NCBI RefSeq assembly: GCF_023517795.1
Contig: NZ_CP082928.1
Span: forward strand, 1,426,001 to 1,490,000
DNA: 64,000 bases
Reading direction: 5' to 3'
Source of the DNA: Pseudomonas fulva
Lineage (GTDB): Bacteria > Pseudomonadota > Gammaproteobacteria > Pseudomonadales > Pseudomonadaceae
Both the position numbers and the translations under genes were made by a program. A model generated the notes under the pieces. The model saw only the letters and a list, made by a program, of their open reading frames with translations, made no database searches and was not told the origin of the DNA. Shown piece by piece: positions 28,601-36,052 of this stretch (positions within the stretch are counted from its first letter, which is position 1; each line of letters begins with the position of its first letter).

Positions 28601-29436
28601 TGCTACGCGCTGGCCGCAGCAATAGCAATCCATTCATCACGACCGATGACAGCGATTCTGCCGTCGGCGAATTCAGGGTTGGCTTTGGCGGGAACCCTCT
28701 GTTCAGGGCAACGGCCGACAATGCAGGCACCCAACGCCAGGCCATTACATCGGCGCCCAGCCTGGTCGCTCACCCAACCGGGACAGGGTACCTGGTGGTA
28801 TTCGGAACCGGTCGCTTCTTCGACAGCGACGACAAGGATGGCGACAAGAGCATGCCGCAATCGGTTTATGGCATCTGGGACAAGCAGACCCTTGGTGAAG
28901 TGGCCAGCAACCCCAATATCAACCGCAGCTCCCTGCAACAGCAGAGCATCACCAATACCCTGGTCGGCACCGCCACCGACGGATCGACAAGGCAAGCCAG
29001 GGTGATCAGTAACAACAGTATTCGCTGGCAAGCGGCCAACAACCTCGCTGCACAAAACGGCTGGTACCTCAACTTGGTGCAGAGTGACGGCGAGATGGTT
29101 GTGGAGAACATGTCGCAGCTCGGCCGTACGCTGTTTCTCCAATCCCTGGTCCCCAACAGCGACCCCTGCGGTGATGGTGCCAGCAACTGGAGCTATGCAA
29201 TCAATCCCTTCACCGGAGGGCGCACCAATCAGCGCGCTTTTGATTATTCACCCAGCAGCAATGTCGGCACCGCCGTCATTTCCGGGGTAAGCCAGGGTGG
29301 TGAAGGCGGAGGAAGCTTGTCGCAGAATCCCGACGGTGGTTACCAGTACTGTACGGGCCAGGAATGCGTGCCCGTCTATCCGGATCCGTCCAGCATCGGC
29401 CGTCAAAGCTGGCGACGTATCGAACAACTTCAGTGA
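25678..29436 (+). CDS. Second full-length PilY1 paralogue, copy B
   Basis: 1252-residue homologue of the upstream PilY1, very similar over most of its length (by eye the propeller half is the best conserved). Signal peptide 1-31; MIDAS-type Asp52, Ser54, Ser56 in LDDSGSM; calcium loop [15 protein letters not shown] at about residue 951. The region between NPSADF and PAYYYIYD (about 168-242) is unrelated in sequence to copy A. It has no accompanying minor pilins and lies behind the pilE terminator, so it needs its own promoter in the 186 bases before 25678. It could be an alternative tip adhesin with a different ligand. Confidence 0.9.
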   Translation: MKRLTTNFNVKTLRYAMLSAALSGNASSLAAVSQSPLSLTVGVPPNMLVTLDDSGSMRWGFAPDGLSDESATRRAKSSAYNPIYYNPSATYAAPLVFDTSGNEQQLATTFTQAWHNGFRTSVGSANLSGAGYRVAWDVPITTVPGSASYNYGDVSNYAQPTGTVSRLADNPSADFSATVGLGILAPTQITSPGGIQFTITPILIGVLGCTATASYPGIFSGLTADCSRTASGYTASLVRRPVPAYYYIYDSSRASNCTTSNDSCYALRFVGSNEQANFANWYSFYRNRALSTISAAALAFYNLSPSVRLSWQGLGRCTTFDGSDTTYCRNNAFKAYTPAHKGQLYAWLQNIAFDQSTYLPAAMKRAGEFYRTTVPWQAFPNATGTNTTQNTYACRASYHIMMTDGQWNEAASAPSNFRHDAASFTLPDGRAFTQRAPYYDSTPNTLADLAMHYWATDLNPSLSNNLPAYLPSKSGDTTADYWNPRNDPATWQHMTNFTMGLGLTQSLTQSNIPWGGSTFAGSGYSALEAGATWPPAAANATDANVYDLWHAAINSRGEFFSVDSPDAMVQAFADILSRIADRKSSAARPAINSGQVSPDEGTTQTVSYQTSYASDDNWSGDVKRFEKRWNPQTNAIDTVEVWSAKTKVPAWAQRRIKIAAPATVSNNGLQDLTSANASLSQYAGTTLLAYLARNPETGLVDNLAASRVDYLRGNRAGEGTTFRRRSGLLGDFYSSSPAVVSGARYLEQFSNRLEGNTAYTTFKAAIANRTPRIYVGGNAGMLHGFNALTGVEEFAFIPSAVFSKLHKLTGSNYSHEFYVDGSPVVGDVYDSATRQWRTILVGTLKAGGKSIFALDVTTPGSEKLLWQFDENSIAATTAVKMGYSYSQPTIARLHNGKWAVVFGNGYESAGNTNGKAALFILDAMQGTLLRSLEVQGAIGLANGLSTPKLADYNADGVADYAYAGDLQGNMWRFDLLRAGRSNSNPFITTDDSDSAVGEFRVGFGGNPLFRATADNAGTQRQAITSAPSLVAHPTGTGYLVVFGTGRFFDSDDKDGDKSMPQSVYGIWDKQTLGEVASNPNINRSSLQQQSITNTLVGTATDGSTRQARVISNNSIRWQAANNLAAQNGWYLNLVQSDGEMVVENMSQLGRTLFLQSLVPNSDPCGDGASNWSYAINPFTGGRTNQRAFDYSPSSNVGTAVISGVSQGGEGGGSLSQNPDGGYQYCTGQECVPVYPDPSSIGRQSWRRIEQLQ

Positions 29437-29472
29437 TAGGACCTCGCCCCCGCAAGCCATGGATGGAGTCAT

Positions 29473-29502
29473 GGCAGCGGGCAACGTTCATTGCCCGCTG
29501 CC
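29473..29502 (+). terminator. Hairpin after pilY1 copy B
   Basis: Twelve-base-pair stem GGCAGCGGGCAA / TTGCCCGCTGCC with loop CGTTCA, 37 bases after the pilY1 stop. No T-run follows, so it is a likely but not certain terminator. Confidence 0.6.
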
Positions 29503-29609
29503 TATCAAGCACTCAAACAAAGGGACTGCTACTATCACCCCCTGTCATTCGATGCGACCAAATCGCCAGCATTAGGGTCGTATGCCGATAACGAAACAAC
29601 AACGGATCG

Positions 29610-30356
29610 ATGATGCAGGACAACCCGATTTGGACGCTTCCCCCGCGTAAGCAGCGCAGCCGTCTGGCTGAAGACCTGGTTGCGAAGATCTCCCAGCACA
29701 TGCGCGACGGCACGCTCAAGCGTGGCGAGAAGCTGCCGGCCGAGCTGGATATCATGCGCGCCGAAGGGGTCAGCCGTACCGTGGTGCGCGATGCGCTGTC
29801 GCGCCTGCAGGTGGCGGGCCTGGTGGAAACGCGTCGTGGTGTCGGCACCTTCGTGTGCGACATGCCGGCGGCGCCCGAGCTCAAGCTGGGCCCGGCGACA
29901 ATCAGTACCGCCGAGGACGTGCTGGAGCTGCTGGAGTTGCGCATGAGCCTGGAGGTGGCGGCGGTCGGCCTGGCGGCGCAGCGGCGCACGCCGGAGTCCC
30001 TGCAGGAGATTCGCGTGGCGCTGGATGCCATCCAGCAGGGCGCCGTGCAGCTGCCGGCAGGCCTGCCGATCAGTGCGGACTTCCAGTTCCATATCAAAAT
30101 CGCCAAGGCGGCCGAGAACCCGCACCTGCTCGATATCATGAAGCACCTGGGCGCCAAGCAGATCCCGCGCAACAAGTTCAACTCGGCCTACAAGGCCCAC
30201 GAGGACGGCGAGGCCTACAAGGAAAACCTCAGCCTCGAGCACGAGATGATCTACGACTCCATTGCCCGCGGTGATGTGGACTGCGCCCGGGCGGCCATGC
30301 AGTTGCACCTGATCAACAGCCGCGAGCGCCTGCTCAAGGCCCAGCGCCGCGCCTGA
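29610..30356 (+). CDS. GntR-family (FadR/FCD subgroup) transcriptional regulator
   Basis: DNA-binding repressor-type regulator, 248 residues. The N-terminal winged helix (about 15-80) contains the GntR signature EKLPAELDIMRAEGVSRTVV, and the C-terminal FCD effector domain (about 90-240) has the family Asp and His residues in ADFQFHIKIA and in the MQLHL helix. FCD regulators commonly sense sugar acids or other carboxylates. The only catabolic genes nearby are the convergent enolase/ABC/KdgM operon, whose promoter carries an FCD-style palindrome, so it is the probable regulator. No copy of that palindrome is obvious before its own start. Confidence 0.88.
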   Translation: MMQDNPIWTLPPRKQRSRLAEDLVAKISQHMRDGTLKRGEKLPAELDIMRAEGVSRTVVRDALSRLQVAGLVETRRGVGTFVCDMPAAPELKLGPATISTAEDVLELLELRMSLEVAAVGLAAQRRTPESLQEIRVALDAIQQGAVQLPAGLPISADFQFHIKIAKAAENPHLLDIMKHLGAKQIPRNKFNSAYKAHEDGEAYKENLSLEHEMIYDSIARGDVDCARAAMQLHLINSRERLLKAQRRA

Positions 30357-30433
30357 GCAGTCGCGGGGCGAGTCATCTCGCTGCAAAATGAATCGCGCCG
30401 CACACGCCAGTAATGCTGAACGACCACCATCGC

Positions 30434-30459
30434 TTCGCGCCGGGGCGGCGCTCCTACGG
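30434..30459 (+). repeat. REP-like element
   Basis: TTCGCGCCGGGGCGGCGCTC followed by CTACGG matches the Pseudomonas REP pattern (TCGCGGCC..GGCCGCTCCTACA on one strand). It lies about 80 bases after the FCD regulator gene, in a 463-base gap that also contains a hairpin and a second REP pair. Confidence 0.6.
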
Positions 30460-30539
30460 GTAGGGTGCATGCAATCAGACAGGAGCCCCGACCCGGCGCC
30501 GATCATGCCCCCATGACCACCTGGCATATCCCAAAAATA

Positions 30540-30574
30540 CCAACGCCGGGGCCATGGCCAAGCCCCGGCGTTGG
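30540..30574 (-). terminator. Long GC hairpin with minus-strand U-tract
   Basis: Perfect 13-base-pair stem CCAACGCCGGGGC (30540-30552) / GCCCCGGCGTTGG (30562-30574) with a nine-base loop. On the minus strand it is followed by TATTTTTGGG, so it can terminate transcripts coming from the KdgM porin gene 245 bases away. Confidence 0.7.
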
Positions 30575-30668
30575 GTTGCGGTGGTCAGTTTCTTCTTGGA
30601 GCCTGTCCACGATCTTTTTAGACGACATGAAAGACGCTGCTACAAGGCAAAAGCAGACATCCACGATT

Positions 30669-30740
30669 CGTGGGAGAGGCTTTAGCCTCGAGTTCTTTAC
30701 ACCCAGGCAGGCACAATCGGGGCTAAAGCCCCTCCCACAA
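30669..30740. repeat. Inverted REP pair
   Basis: CGTGGGAGAGGCTTTAGCCT at the left and TCGGGGCTAAAGCCCCTCCC at the right are inverted copies of the GGGGCTTTAGCCCC Pseudomonas repeat, about 25 bases apart. They lie just beyond the 3' end of the porin gene. The rest of the 30357-30819 gap shows no gene. Confidence 0.75.
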
Positions 30741-30819
30741 AAGCAGCAGCTACCGATGTCCGCTCCCGCCACTCAGCTGGCAAAATCGACGAACCTGAGC
30801 TTAAGACCTTGAACAGGTT

Positions 30820-31554
30820 TTACATGAAGTTGTACTGCACCCCGACACGCCAGCGCAGCTGACGGTCATCCTCGGTGGGGCTGACGCGGATGTCGCCGAT
30901 CTCGAAGAACGGTGCCCAGGACTTGTCCCACTTGTACTTCACCACCAGGTTCTGTTCGTAGTCGCTCTTCTTGTTGTCGTAGCGGATGTAGTCGGTCTTG
31001 AAGTGGATGTACTGATACTCGTACGACAGCCTGCCGGCCGGGGTGTAGCCCAACCAGCCCTCGTATCGCTGGGTGTTGCGGTTGTCAGAGCCGCGGTCCG
31101 GCACGTCTTCGTCGATGCGGTCGCGGTTCAGCTTCAGGGCGTCGAAGCGATAGCGGGCGGCGACGTAGAACTGGTCGTTGAGCCTGTGGGTGTAGCGCAC
31201 GCCGAATTTGTAGGTGGTGCCGTTCTCGGTGCTTTCCAGCTGGATGGCCGGCTGCCAGGTCGATACCGCGTTGGGCTTGTACTGGTAGCTGGTGGTCAGC
31301 TCGTGGCCGCTCGACACCATGTTGTCGAAGGCGACGTCCTTGCGATCACCGGCGGTACGGTACTTGAGCTCACCCTCGAAGCCCCAGCCGTTGTCCATGC
31401 GATAGGACAGCTTGACCCGATCGGCATGCATGCGATCGTCGTCGAGGTACTGGTGGCGGTAGTTGATCGAGGCGCTGTCGGCCCATGCGCTACCGGCGGC
31501 GGCAGTGGACAGCAGGCAGGCGAGCAGACGCAGCGTGAGTGTTTTCTTGTTCAT
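30820..31554 (-). CDS. KdgM-family oligogalacturonate-type outer membrane porin
   Basis: 244-residue outer-membrane beta-barrel with a cleavable signal (ends SAWA, about residue 25) and alternating aromatic/polar strands (SINYRHQYLDD; VKLSYRMDNGWGFEGELKY; GVRYTHRLNDQFYVAARYRFD), many Arg and Lys facing the pore, and a C-terminal strand ending YNFM. It resembles KdgM/NanC small porins, which admit acidic oligosaccharides such as oligogalacturonides. It is the last gene of the minus-strand ABC operon after a 230-base gap, with a perfect AAnAAnAAnAA motif at its ribosome-binding site. The substrate is inferred from the family. Confidence 0.85.
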   Translation of the reverse strand: MNKKTLTLRLLACLLSTAAAGSAWADSASINYRHQYLDDDRMHADRVKLSYRMDNGWGFEGELKYRTAGDRKDVAFDNMVSSGHELTTSYQYKPNAVSTWQPAIQLESTENGTTYKFGVRYTHRLNDQFYVAARYRFDALKLNRDRIDEDVPDRGSDNRNTQRYEGWLGYTPAGRLSYEYQYIHFKTDYIRYDNKKSDYEQNLVVKYKWDKSWAPFFEIGDIRVSPTEDDRQLRWRVGVQYNFM

Positions 31555-31562
31555 CGTGGTGA

Positions 31563-31577
31563 CCTTCTTATTGTTTT
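31563..31577 (-). promoter_or_regulatory. Hfq/Crc-type CA motif at the porin ribosome-binding site
   Basis: On the minus strand AAAACAATAAGAAGG ends in the Shine-Dalgarno sequence nine bases before the porin start. It is a run of AAN triplets, the pattern bound by Hfq with Crc during carbon catabolite repression in Pseudomonas. Of the four A-rich sites in this operon it is the closest match. Confidence 0.6.
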
Positions 31578-31687
31578 CTATGGGTTGAGTGGTGGGTTGC
31601 CTGGTTTCGGGTAAAGCGCCGCCCTGCAGCGCTGTGTCCGCATGTCTGAAATCACTGGGGGGATAACGCGCAGGCGAGCCCGTGCCG

Positions 31688-31703
31688 CGGGCCTCGAGGC
31701 CCG
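31688..31703. repeat. Perfect 16-base palindrome between ATPase and porin genes
   Basis: CGGGCCTCGAGGCCCG reads identically on both strands. It lies in the 230-base gap between the second ATPase and the porin gene. It could be a regulator site or fold as a short processing hairpin that lets porin be expressed at a different level; nothing else is evident in the gap. Confidence 0.4.
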
Positions 31704-31784
31704 TGTCGAACGGTCAGCAGGGGGTTCGCGCTAGCGCGTGGGTCGCCTCAGCCGCCGCATGGCAGCCGAGGCGCCGCTAGGCCA

Positions 31785-32549
31785 TCAGGGCGGTGCGACA
31801 GCGCCGATGTCGCGGCTGGCATCGACCAGCAACTGGGTGTAGGCGTGCTCGGCACGGTTCTGCGCCAGCAGCGCGGTGTCGAGGGTTTCGACGATGCGCC
31901 CGTGCTGCATCACCGCCACGCGATCACAGAGGTGGGCGACCACGCCCAGGTCATGGGTGACCATCAGGTAGGTCAGGCCTTCCTGCTCGCGCAGGTCGGA
32001 GAGCAAGTTGAGAATCTCTGCCTGCACGGACACGTCCAGCGCCGAGGTCGGCTCGTCGAGCAGCAGCACGCGCGGCTCGAGAATCAAGGCGCGGGCGATG
32101 GCCACGCGCTGGCGCTGGCCACCGGACAACTGATGGGGGTAGCGGTAGCGGAAGCTGTCGTTGAGGCCGACCTTGTTGAGGATCGCGGTAACCCGATCCG
32201 CGCGGTTGCCGATGCCGTGCACGGCCAGCGGTTCGCTGAGCGCCGAGTCGATGGTGTGACGCGGGTGCAGCGAGCCGTAGGGGTCCTGGAAGACCATCTG
32301 CACCTGACGGAAATGCGCCAGGTCGAGCTTGTGGCGCAAACCGCGCCCGGCGATGCTCAGCTGCCCTTCCCAGTGCCGGTACTGCCCGGCCAGGCAGCGC
32401 AGCACCGTGGTCTTGCCCGAGCCGGACTCGCCGACCAGGCCGAACGACTCGCCCTCCTCGACGCGCAGGGCAACGTCGTAGAGCACCTGACTGCGCGCGG
32501 CGCTATCACCGAAACTGAGGTTGAGTGAATCCACTTCGATCATGGCCAT
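31785..32549 (-). CDS. OppF/DppF-like ABC transporter ATP-binding protein
   Basis: Second ATPase of the peptide/opine/nickel-class importer, 254 residues: Walker A GESGSGKT (about 40), Q-loop FQDPYGSLHPR, signature LSGGQRQRVAIARAL, Walker [13 protein letters not shown], switch VTHDLG. The start at 32549 is supported by GAGGAA six bases upstream. It ends with a short tail lacking the typical OppF zinc Cys cluster. It follows the other ATPase gene by ten bases in the operon. Importers of this class move peptides or, in some cases, oligosaccharides. Confidence 0.9.
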   Translation of the reverse strand: MAMIEVDSLNLSFGDSAARSQVLYDVALRVEEGESFGLVGESGSGKTTVLRCLAGQYRHWEGQLSIAGRGLRHKLDLAHFRQVQMVFQDPYGSLHPRHTIDSALSEPLAVHGIGNRADRVTAILNKVGLNDSFRYRYPHQLSGGQRQRVAIARALILEPRVLLLDEPTSALDVSVQAEILNLLSDLREQEGLTYLMVTHDLGVVAHLCDRVAVMQHGRIVETLDTALLAQNRAEHAYTQLLVDASRDIGAVAPP

Positions 32550-32559
32550 GGGGTGTTCC

Positions 32560-33399
32560 TCAGTGGGTCAGCCAGAGGGGATCGCGCTGCAGATTGGGCA
32601 GTCGCGGACGGGGGCGGTCGATACTCGGCAACGCGGCCAGCAGGCCCTGGGTGTAGGGATGCCTGGCGTTGTCCAGGTCAGCGGCGTCCAGCGCCTCGAC
32701 CACACGGCCGGCGTACATCACCAGCACGCGGTCGCAGAAGCTGCGTACCATGTTGAGGTCGTGGCTGATCAGGATCAGCCCCAGGTCGCGCTGGCTGACC
32801 AGCTCGTCGAGCACGCTGAGCACCTGGCGGCGCACCGAGACGTCGAGTGCCGAAGTCGGCTCGTCGGCAACGATGATGTCCGGGTCGGTGATCACCATCA
32901 TGGCGATCATGATGCGCTGCGCCATGCCGCCCGAGACTTCGTGCGGATACAGGCCGTACACCCGTTGCGGATCACGGATATGCACCTTGTCGAGCATATC
33001 CAGTACCCGCTCGCGGGCCTCGGCCTTGCTGGCGCGATGGTGCGCCAGGTAGGCCTCGGCGATCTGCTCGCCGACCCGCACCACCGGGTTCAGCGAGTAC
33101 TTGGGGTCCTGCATGATCATCGAGATGCGCTTGCCGCGAATCGCCTGCACCTGTTTTTCGCTGGCGGTCAGCAGGTCGACGTCGCCCAGGGTCATGGCCT
33201 TGGCGGTGATCCGCGCGCTGGCCGGGTGCAGGCGCAGCAGGCTGCGGCCCACGGTGGATTTGCCCGAGCCGGACTCGCCGACGATGGCCAGTTTTTCGCG
33301 GCCCAGGCTGAAGGAGACGTTGCGCACCGCATCGACCTCCTTGCGGCCACTGGTGAAGCGCACGCAGAGATCCTGCACGTCGAGTTTGATCGCAGACAT
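32560..33399 (-). CDS. OppD/DppD-like ABC transporter ATP-binding protein
   Basis: First ATPase of the importer, 279 residues: Walker A GESGSGKS (about 42), [12 protein letters not shown]-loop, signature [14 protein letters not shown], Walker [13 protein letters not shown] and switch ISHDL. The signature helix (VSGGM in place of the usual LSGGM) departs slightly from the norm. It starts nine bases after the OppC-like permease gene and forms the cytoplasmic ATPase pair with the gene after it. Confidence 0.9.
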   Translation of the reverse strand: MSAIKLDVQDLCVRFTSGRKEVDAVRNVSFSLGREKLAIVGESGSGKSTVGRSLLRLHPASARITAKAMTLGDVDLLTASEKQVQAIRGKRISMIMQDPKYSLNPVVRVGEQIAEAYLAHHRASKAEARERVLDMLDKVHIRDPQRVYGLYPHEVSGGMAQRIMIAMMVITDPDIIVADEPTSALDVSVRRQVLSVLDELVSQRDLGLILISHDLNMVRSFCDRVLVMYAGRVVEALDAADLDNARHPYTQGLLAALPSIDRPRPRLPNLQRDPLWLTH

Positions 33400-33408
33400 G
33401 CTGCCTCC

Positions 33409-34329
33409 TTAATTGCTGCGCGGGTCGAGGACGTCGCGCAGACCGTCACCCAACAGGTTGAACGCCAGGCTGACCAGCATGATGGTCGCCCCCGGAACGG
33501 CTACCAGCCACCAGCACTCGAGCATGTAGCGGCGCCCGGTGGAGATCATCGCGCCCCACTCCGGCAGCGGCGCCTGAGCGCCAAGGCCGAGGAAACCCAG
33601 GGCGGCGGCGGTGAGAATGATGCTGGCCATGTTCATGGTCAGGCGGATGATCACCGACGACAGGCACATGGGCATGATGTGGCGCAGGATGATGCGAGGC
33701 GACGAGGCGCCCTGCAGCTGCACGGCGACCACGAAGTCGGCGTTGCGCAGCGACAGGGTTTCCGCCCGGGCCAGGCGGGCGATCGGTGGCCAGGAGGTCA
33801 GCGCGATGGCGATCACCGCATGCTCCAGGCCCGGGCCGAGGGCAGCGATGAAGGCCAGCGCCAGGACCAGGCTGGGAAACGAGATGAAGATGTCGGTGAT
33901 GCGCATGAACAGCGCGTCGACGAAGCCGCCGAAGTAACCGGAGACGGTGCCGACCAGCAGGCCGATCGGCCCGACGATGATGGTCACCAGGGCAATGATG
34001 TACAGGGTGATACGCGAGCCGTACACCAGTCGGCTGAACACGTCGCGGCCGAACTCGTCGGTGCCGAACCAGTGCGCCGCGCTCGGCGCCTGCAGGGCGT
34101 TGCCGAGGTTCTGCACGATCGGGTCGTGGGTGGCGATCCAGGGCGCGAAGGCCGCCACCAGGATCAGCAGCATGACCACCGTGGAGCCCATCAGCGTCAT
34201 GGGGTTGCGCAGCAGGTGCTGCATCATCCGTACGCTACTCAGGCAGAACGCCTGGAACGCGGAGACCGGCACCTGCCCGTTCGCCCGCTTGATGGATGAA
34301 GATGAAGATGAAGAGATGTTGGCAATCAT
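33409..34329 (-). CDS. OppC/DppC-like ABC permease
   Basis: Inner-membrane permease, 306 residues, with a first helix near residues 45-67 ([19 protein letters not shown]), the N-terminal OppC element that follows it, and four or five further helices. The EAA-type loop is [25 protein letters not shown] precedes the ATG at 34329. A run of seven serines near the N terminus is encoded by a hexanucleotide repeat. It pairs with the OppB-like permease encoded two genes upstream, with a solute-binding protein gene between them. Confidence 0.9.
   Translation of the reverse strand: MIANISSSSSSSIKRANGQVPVSAFQAFCLSSVRMMQHLLRNPMTLMGSTVVMLLILVAAFAPWIATHDPIVQNLGNALQAPSAAHWFGTDEFGRDVFSRLVYGSRITLYIIALVTIIVGPIGLLVGTVSGYFGGFVDALFMRITDIFISFPSLVLALAFIAALGPGLEHAVIAIALTSWPPIARLARAETLSLRNADFVVAVQLQGASSPRIILRHIMPMCLSSVIIRLTMNMASIILTAAALGFLGLGAQAPLPEWGAMISTGRRYMLECWWLVAVPGATIMLVSLAFNLLGDGLRDVLDPRSN
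34295..34312. repeat. Short hexanucleotide tandem repeat in the OppC-like gene
   Basis: Three GATGAA units on the plus strand (TTCATC in the gene) encode part of the Ser-rich N terminus. The unit length is a multiple of three, so slippage would change serine number without breaking the frame. Confidence 0.6.
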
Positions 34330-34386
34330 CGTATGCCTCCGTTACTCGGTTCGCTCGGTAGCGGGCGCAGTGTTGCGCCCGATCGC

Positions 34387-35994
34387 TCAACGCTGCTTGT
34401 ACACACCCAGGTAACGCGTCGCCTCGGCGTCGGCCCCCTGGAATCCCTTGACGTCGGCCGCGCTGACCACCGGATCGGTCATCTGCGAGATCATCATGAT
34501 CGGCCCCGCCAGCTCGTCGTAACGCTGCTGCACGCGGTGGTACATGCTCAGCTTGGCGGCTTCGTCACGCTCCGCGCCGAGCCTGTCGATCAGGTCGTTG
34601 AGCTCGGCGTCCTGGAAGGCCGCGCGCCAGCCCTGGAAGTTGGCGATACCGGCATCATCGCGGTTGTCCGGGTTGTAGACGAAGGTACGCAGGCTGAAAT
34701 ATGGATGCGGATAGCGCTCGGCGCCGCGGGCCACGATGATCTCGAAGTTGCGTGCACGCATGGCGCCGTACACCTGGTTGCCGGTGCCGGTGATGATGCT
34801 CGCCTGGATGCCGGCCTGGGCCAGGGTCGATTGCAGGCTGGCGGCGATATTCACGAACGGCGGCTCGGCCAGGGTGCGGATGGTGGTCTTGAAGCCCTGC
34901 GGGTGGCCGGCCTCGGCCAGCAGCCGCCTGGCGGCCTCGACGTCCAGTCGATAGCCCGGGTCCGGCAGGCGCGCCTCCAGGCCGAGCTGCATCGGCTGCT
35001 GGTTGAGCGTGCCGTAATAGGGCATCACCACCTCGTCGAGGCCCTGGTAGTCGATCAGCGAGCGCACCGCCTTGCGCACGCGGATGTCATCGAACGGCGC
35101 CGACTTCATGCTCATCGCCACGTAATACATGGTGCCGCGCGGCAGGGTCTGGATCTGCATCTGGCCCTTGGCGGCCAGCGCCTGAACGTCGGAGGCAGCC
35201 ATGCCGTAGCCCATGTCCAGGTCACCGCGCTCGAGCATCAGGCGCAGCGACTGCGACTCGGTGATATGGCGGATCAGCACACGCTTGAGTTTGCTGGCGC
35301 CACCCCAGTAGTCGGCGAAGGCGCTCATCACCAGGGTGTCGTTGGCGCGCCAGGCGCTGAGGGTGAACGGGCCGCTGCCGGCTTCGTTGGTCACCAGCCA
35401 GGCGGCGCCCAGGTCGCCGTTCTTCTCGTGTTCGAGCACGGTCTTGCGGTCCAGCACCACGGCGCTTGGCGAGGTGGCCAGGGTGTCGATCATCAGCAGC
35501 GGGTCGGTGGGCTGCGGCAGCTCGATGACCAGGGTCGACTCGTCGCTGGCGCGAATCAACTGCCGAATGTTGTCCAGCGTGTAGCCGTAGGCCTTCCAGG
35601 TGGTGGCCAGGCCGTAGTTGAGCTTGAGCACGCGGTACAGTGACCAGGCGACGTCTTCGGCGGTGACCGGGTTGCCGGAATGAAAGCGCGCGTCGCCGCG
35701 CAGGTGGAAGGTCAGCTGGCGGCCGTCCTCGCTGACGTCCCAGCGCTCGGCCAGTTGTGGCACGTGCTCGTCCGGGCTGCCGTCCTTGCGCAGGATCAGG
35801 GTGTCGTAGAGGTTGGCATTGATGCCCGAGGCATCCAGCCCCGGGGCGTTGGCGGGGTCGATGGAAAACAGGTTGGCCATGCTCATGCCGACGATCAGCT
35901 GATCGTCTGGCGTCTTGGCCTGGCCCAACAGTGGCGCGGCGCACAGCAGCGCACCGAGCACCGTGCCCAGCACGGTGGAGCGAAACGATTTCAT
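34387..35994 (-). CDS. Peptide/opine-class ABC substrate-binding protein (second copy)
   Basis: Periplasmic solute-binding protein of the SBP_bac_5 family (cluster C), 535 residues, with a signal peptide (cleavage near residue 27, AKT) and the family element TADVAWSLYRVLKLN (written here as VTAEDVAWSLYRVLK). It is a clear paralogue of the binding protein encoded at 37161-38774; both begin KTPxDQLIVGMSMxNL. It lies between the two permease genes. Members of this family bind peptides, opines or oligosaccharides; the ligand cannot be stated. Confidence 0.9.
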   Translation of the reverse strand: MKSFRSTVLGTVLGALLCAAPLLGQAKTPDDQLIVGMSMANLFSIDPANAPGLDASGINANLYDTLILRKDGSPDEHVPQLAERWDVSEDGRQLTFHLRGDARFHSGNPVTAEDVAWSLYRVLKLNYGLATTWKAYGYTLDNIRQLIRASDESTLVIELPQPTDPLLMIDTLATSPSAVVLDRKTVLEHEKNGDLGAAWLVTNEAGSGPFTLSAWRANDTLVMSAFADYWGGASKLKRVLIRHITESQSLRLMLERGDLDMGYGMAASDVQALAAKGQMQIQTLPRGTMYYVAMSMKSAPFDDIRVRKAVRSLIDYQGLDEVVMPYYGTLNQQPMQLGLEARLPDPGYRLDVEAARRLLAEAGHPQGFKTTIRTLAEPPFVNIAASLQSTLAQAGIQASIITGTGNQVYGAMRARNFEIIVARGAERYPHPYFSLRTFVYNPDNRDDAGIANFQGWRAAFQDAELNDLIDRLGAERDEAAKLSMYHRVQQRYDELAGPIMMISQMTDPVVSAADVKGFQGADAEATRYLGVYKQR

Positions 35995-36002
35995 GCGGAT
36001 AT

Positions 36003-36020
36003 CCCTATTTTGTAATTATT
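36003..36020 (-). promoter_or_regulatory. A-rich Hfq/Crc-like motif before the second binding protein
   Basis: AATAATTACAAAATAGGG on the minus strand overlaps the ribosome-binding region of the gene starting at 35994. It is an imperfect AAnAAn run, similar to those before three other genes of the operon. Confidence 0.4.
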
Positions 36021-36052
36021 GAAGGGCTGCAATCGATTGGTTGGGGCTCAGG

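Noticed and set aside
30540..30574. Perfect GC palindrome considered as another REP element
   Set aside because: It lacks the GCTCCTAC/GCTCCCAC end of the REPs nearby and is followed on the minus strand by a T-run, so a terminator is the simpler reading.
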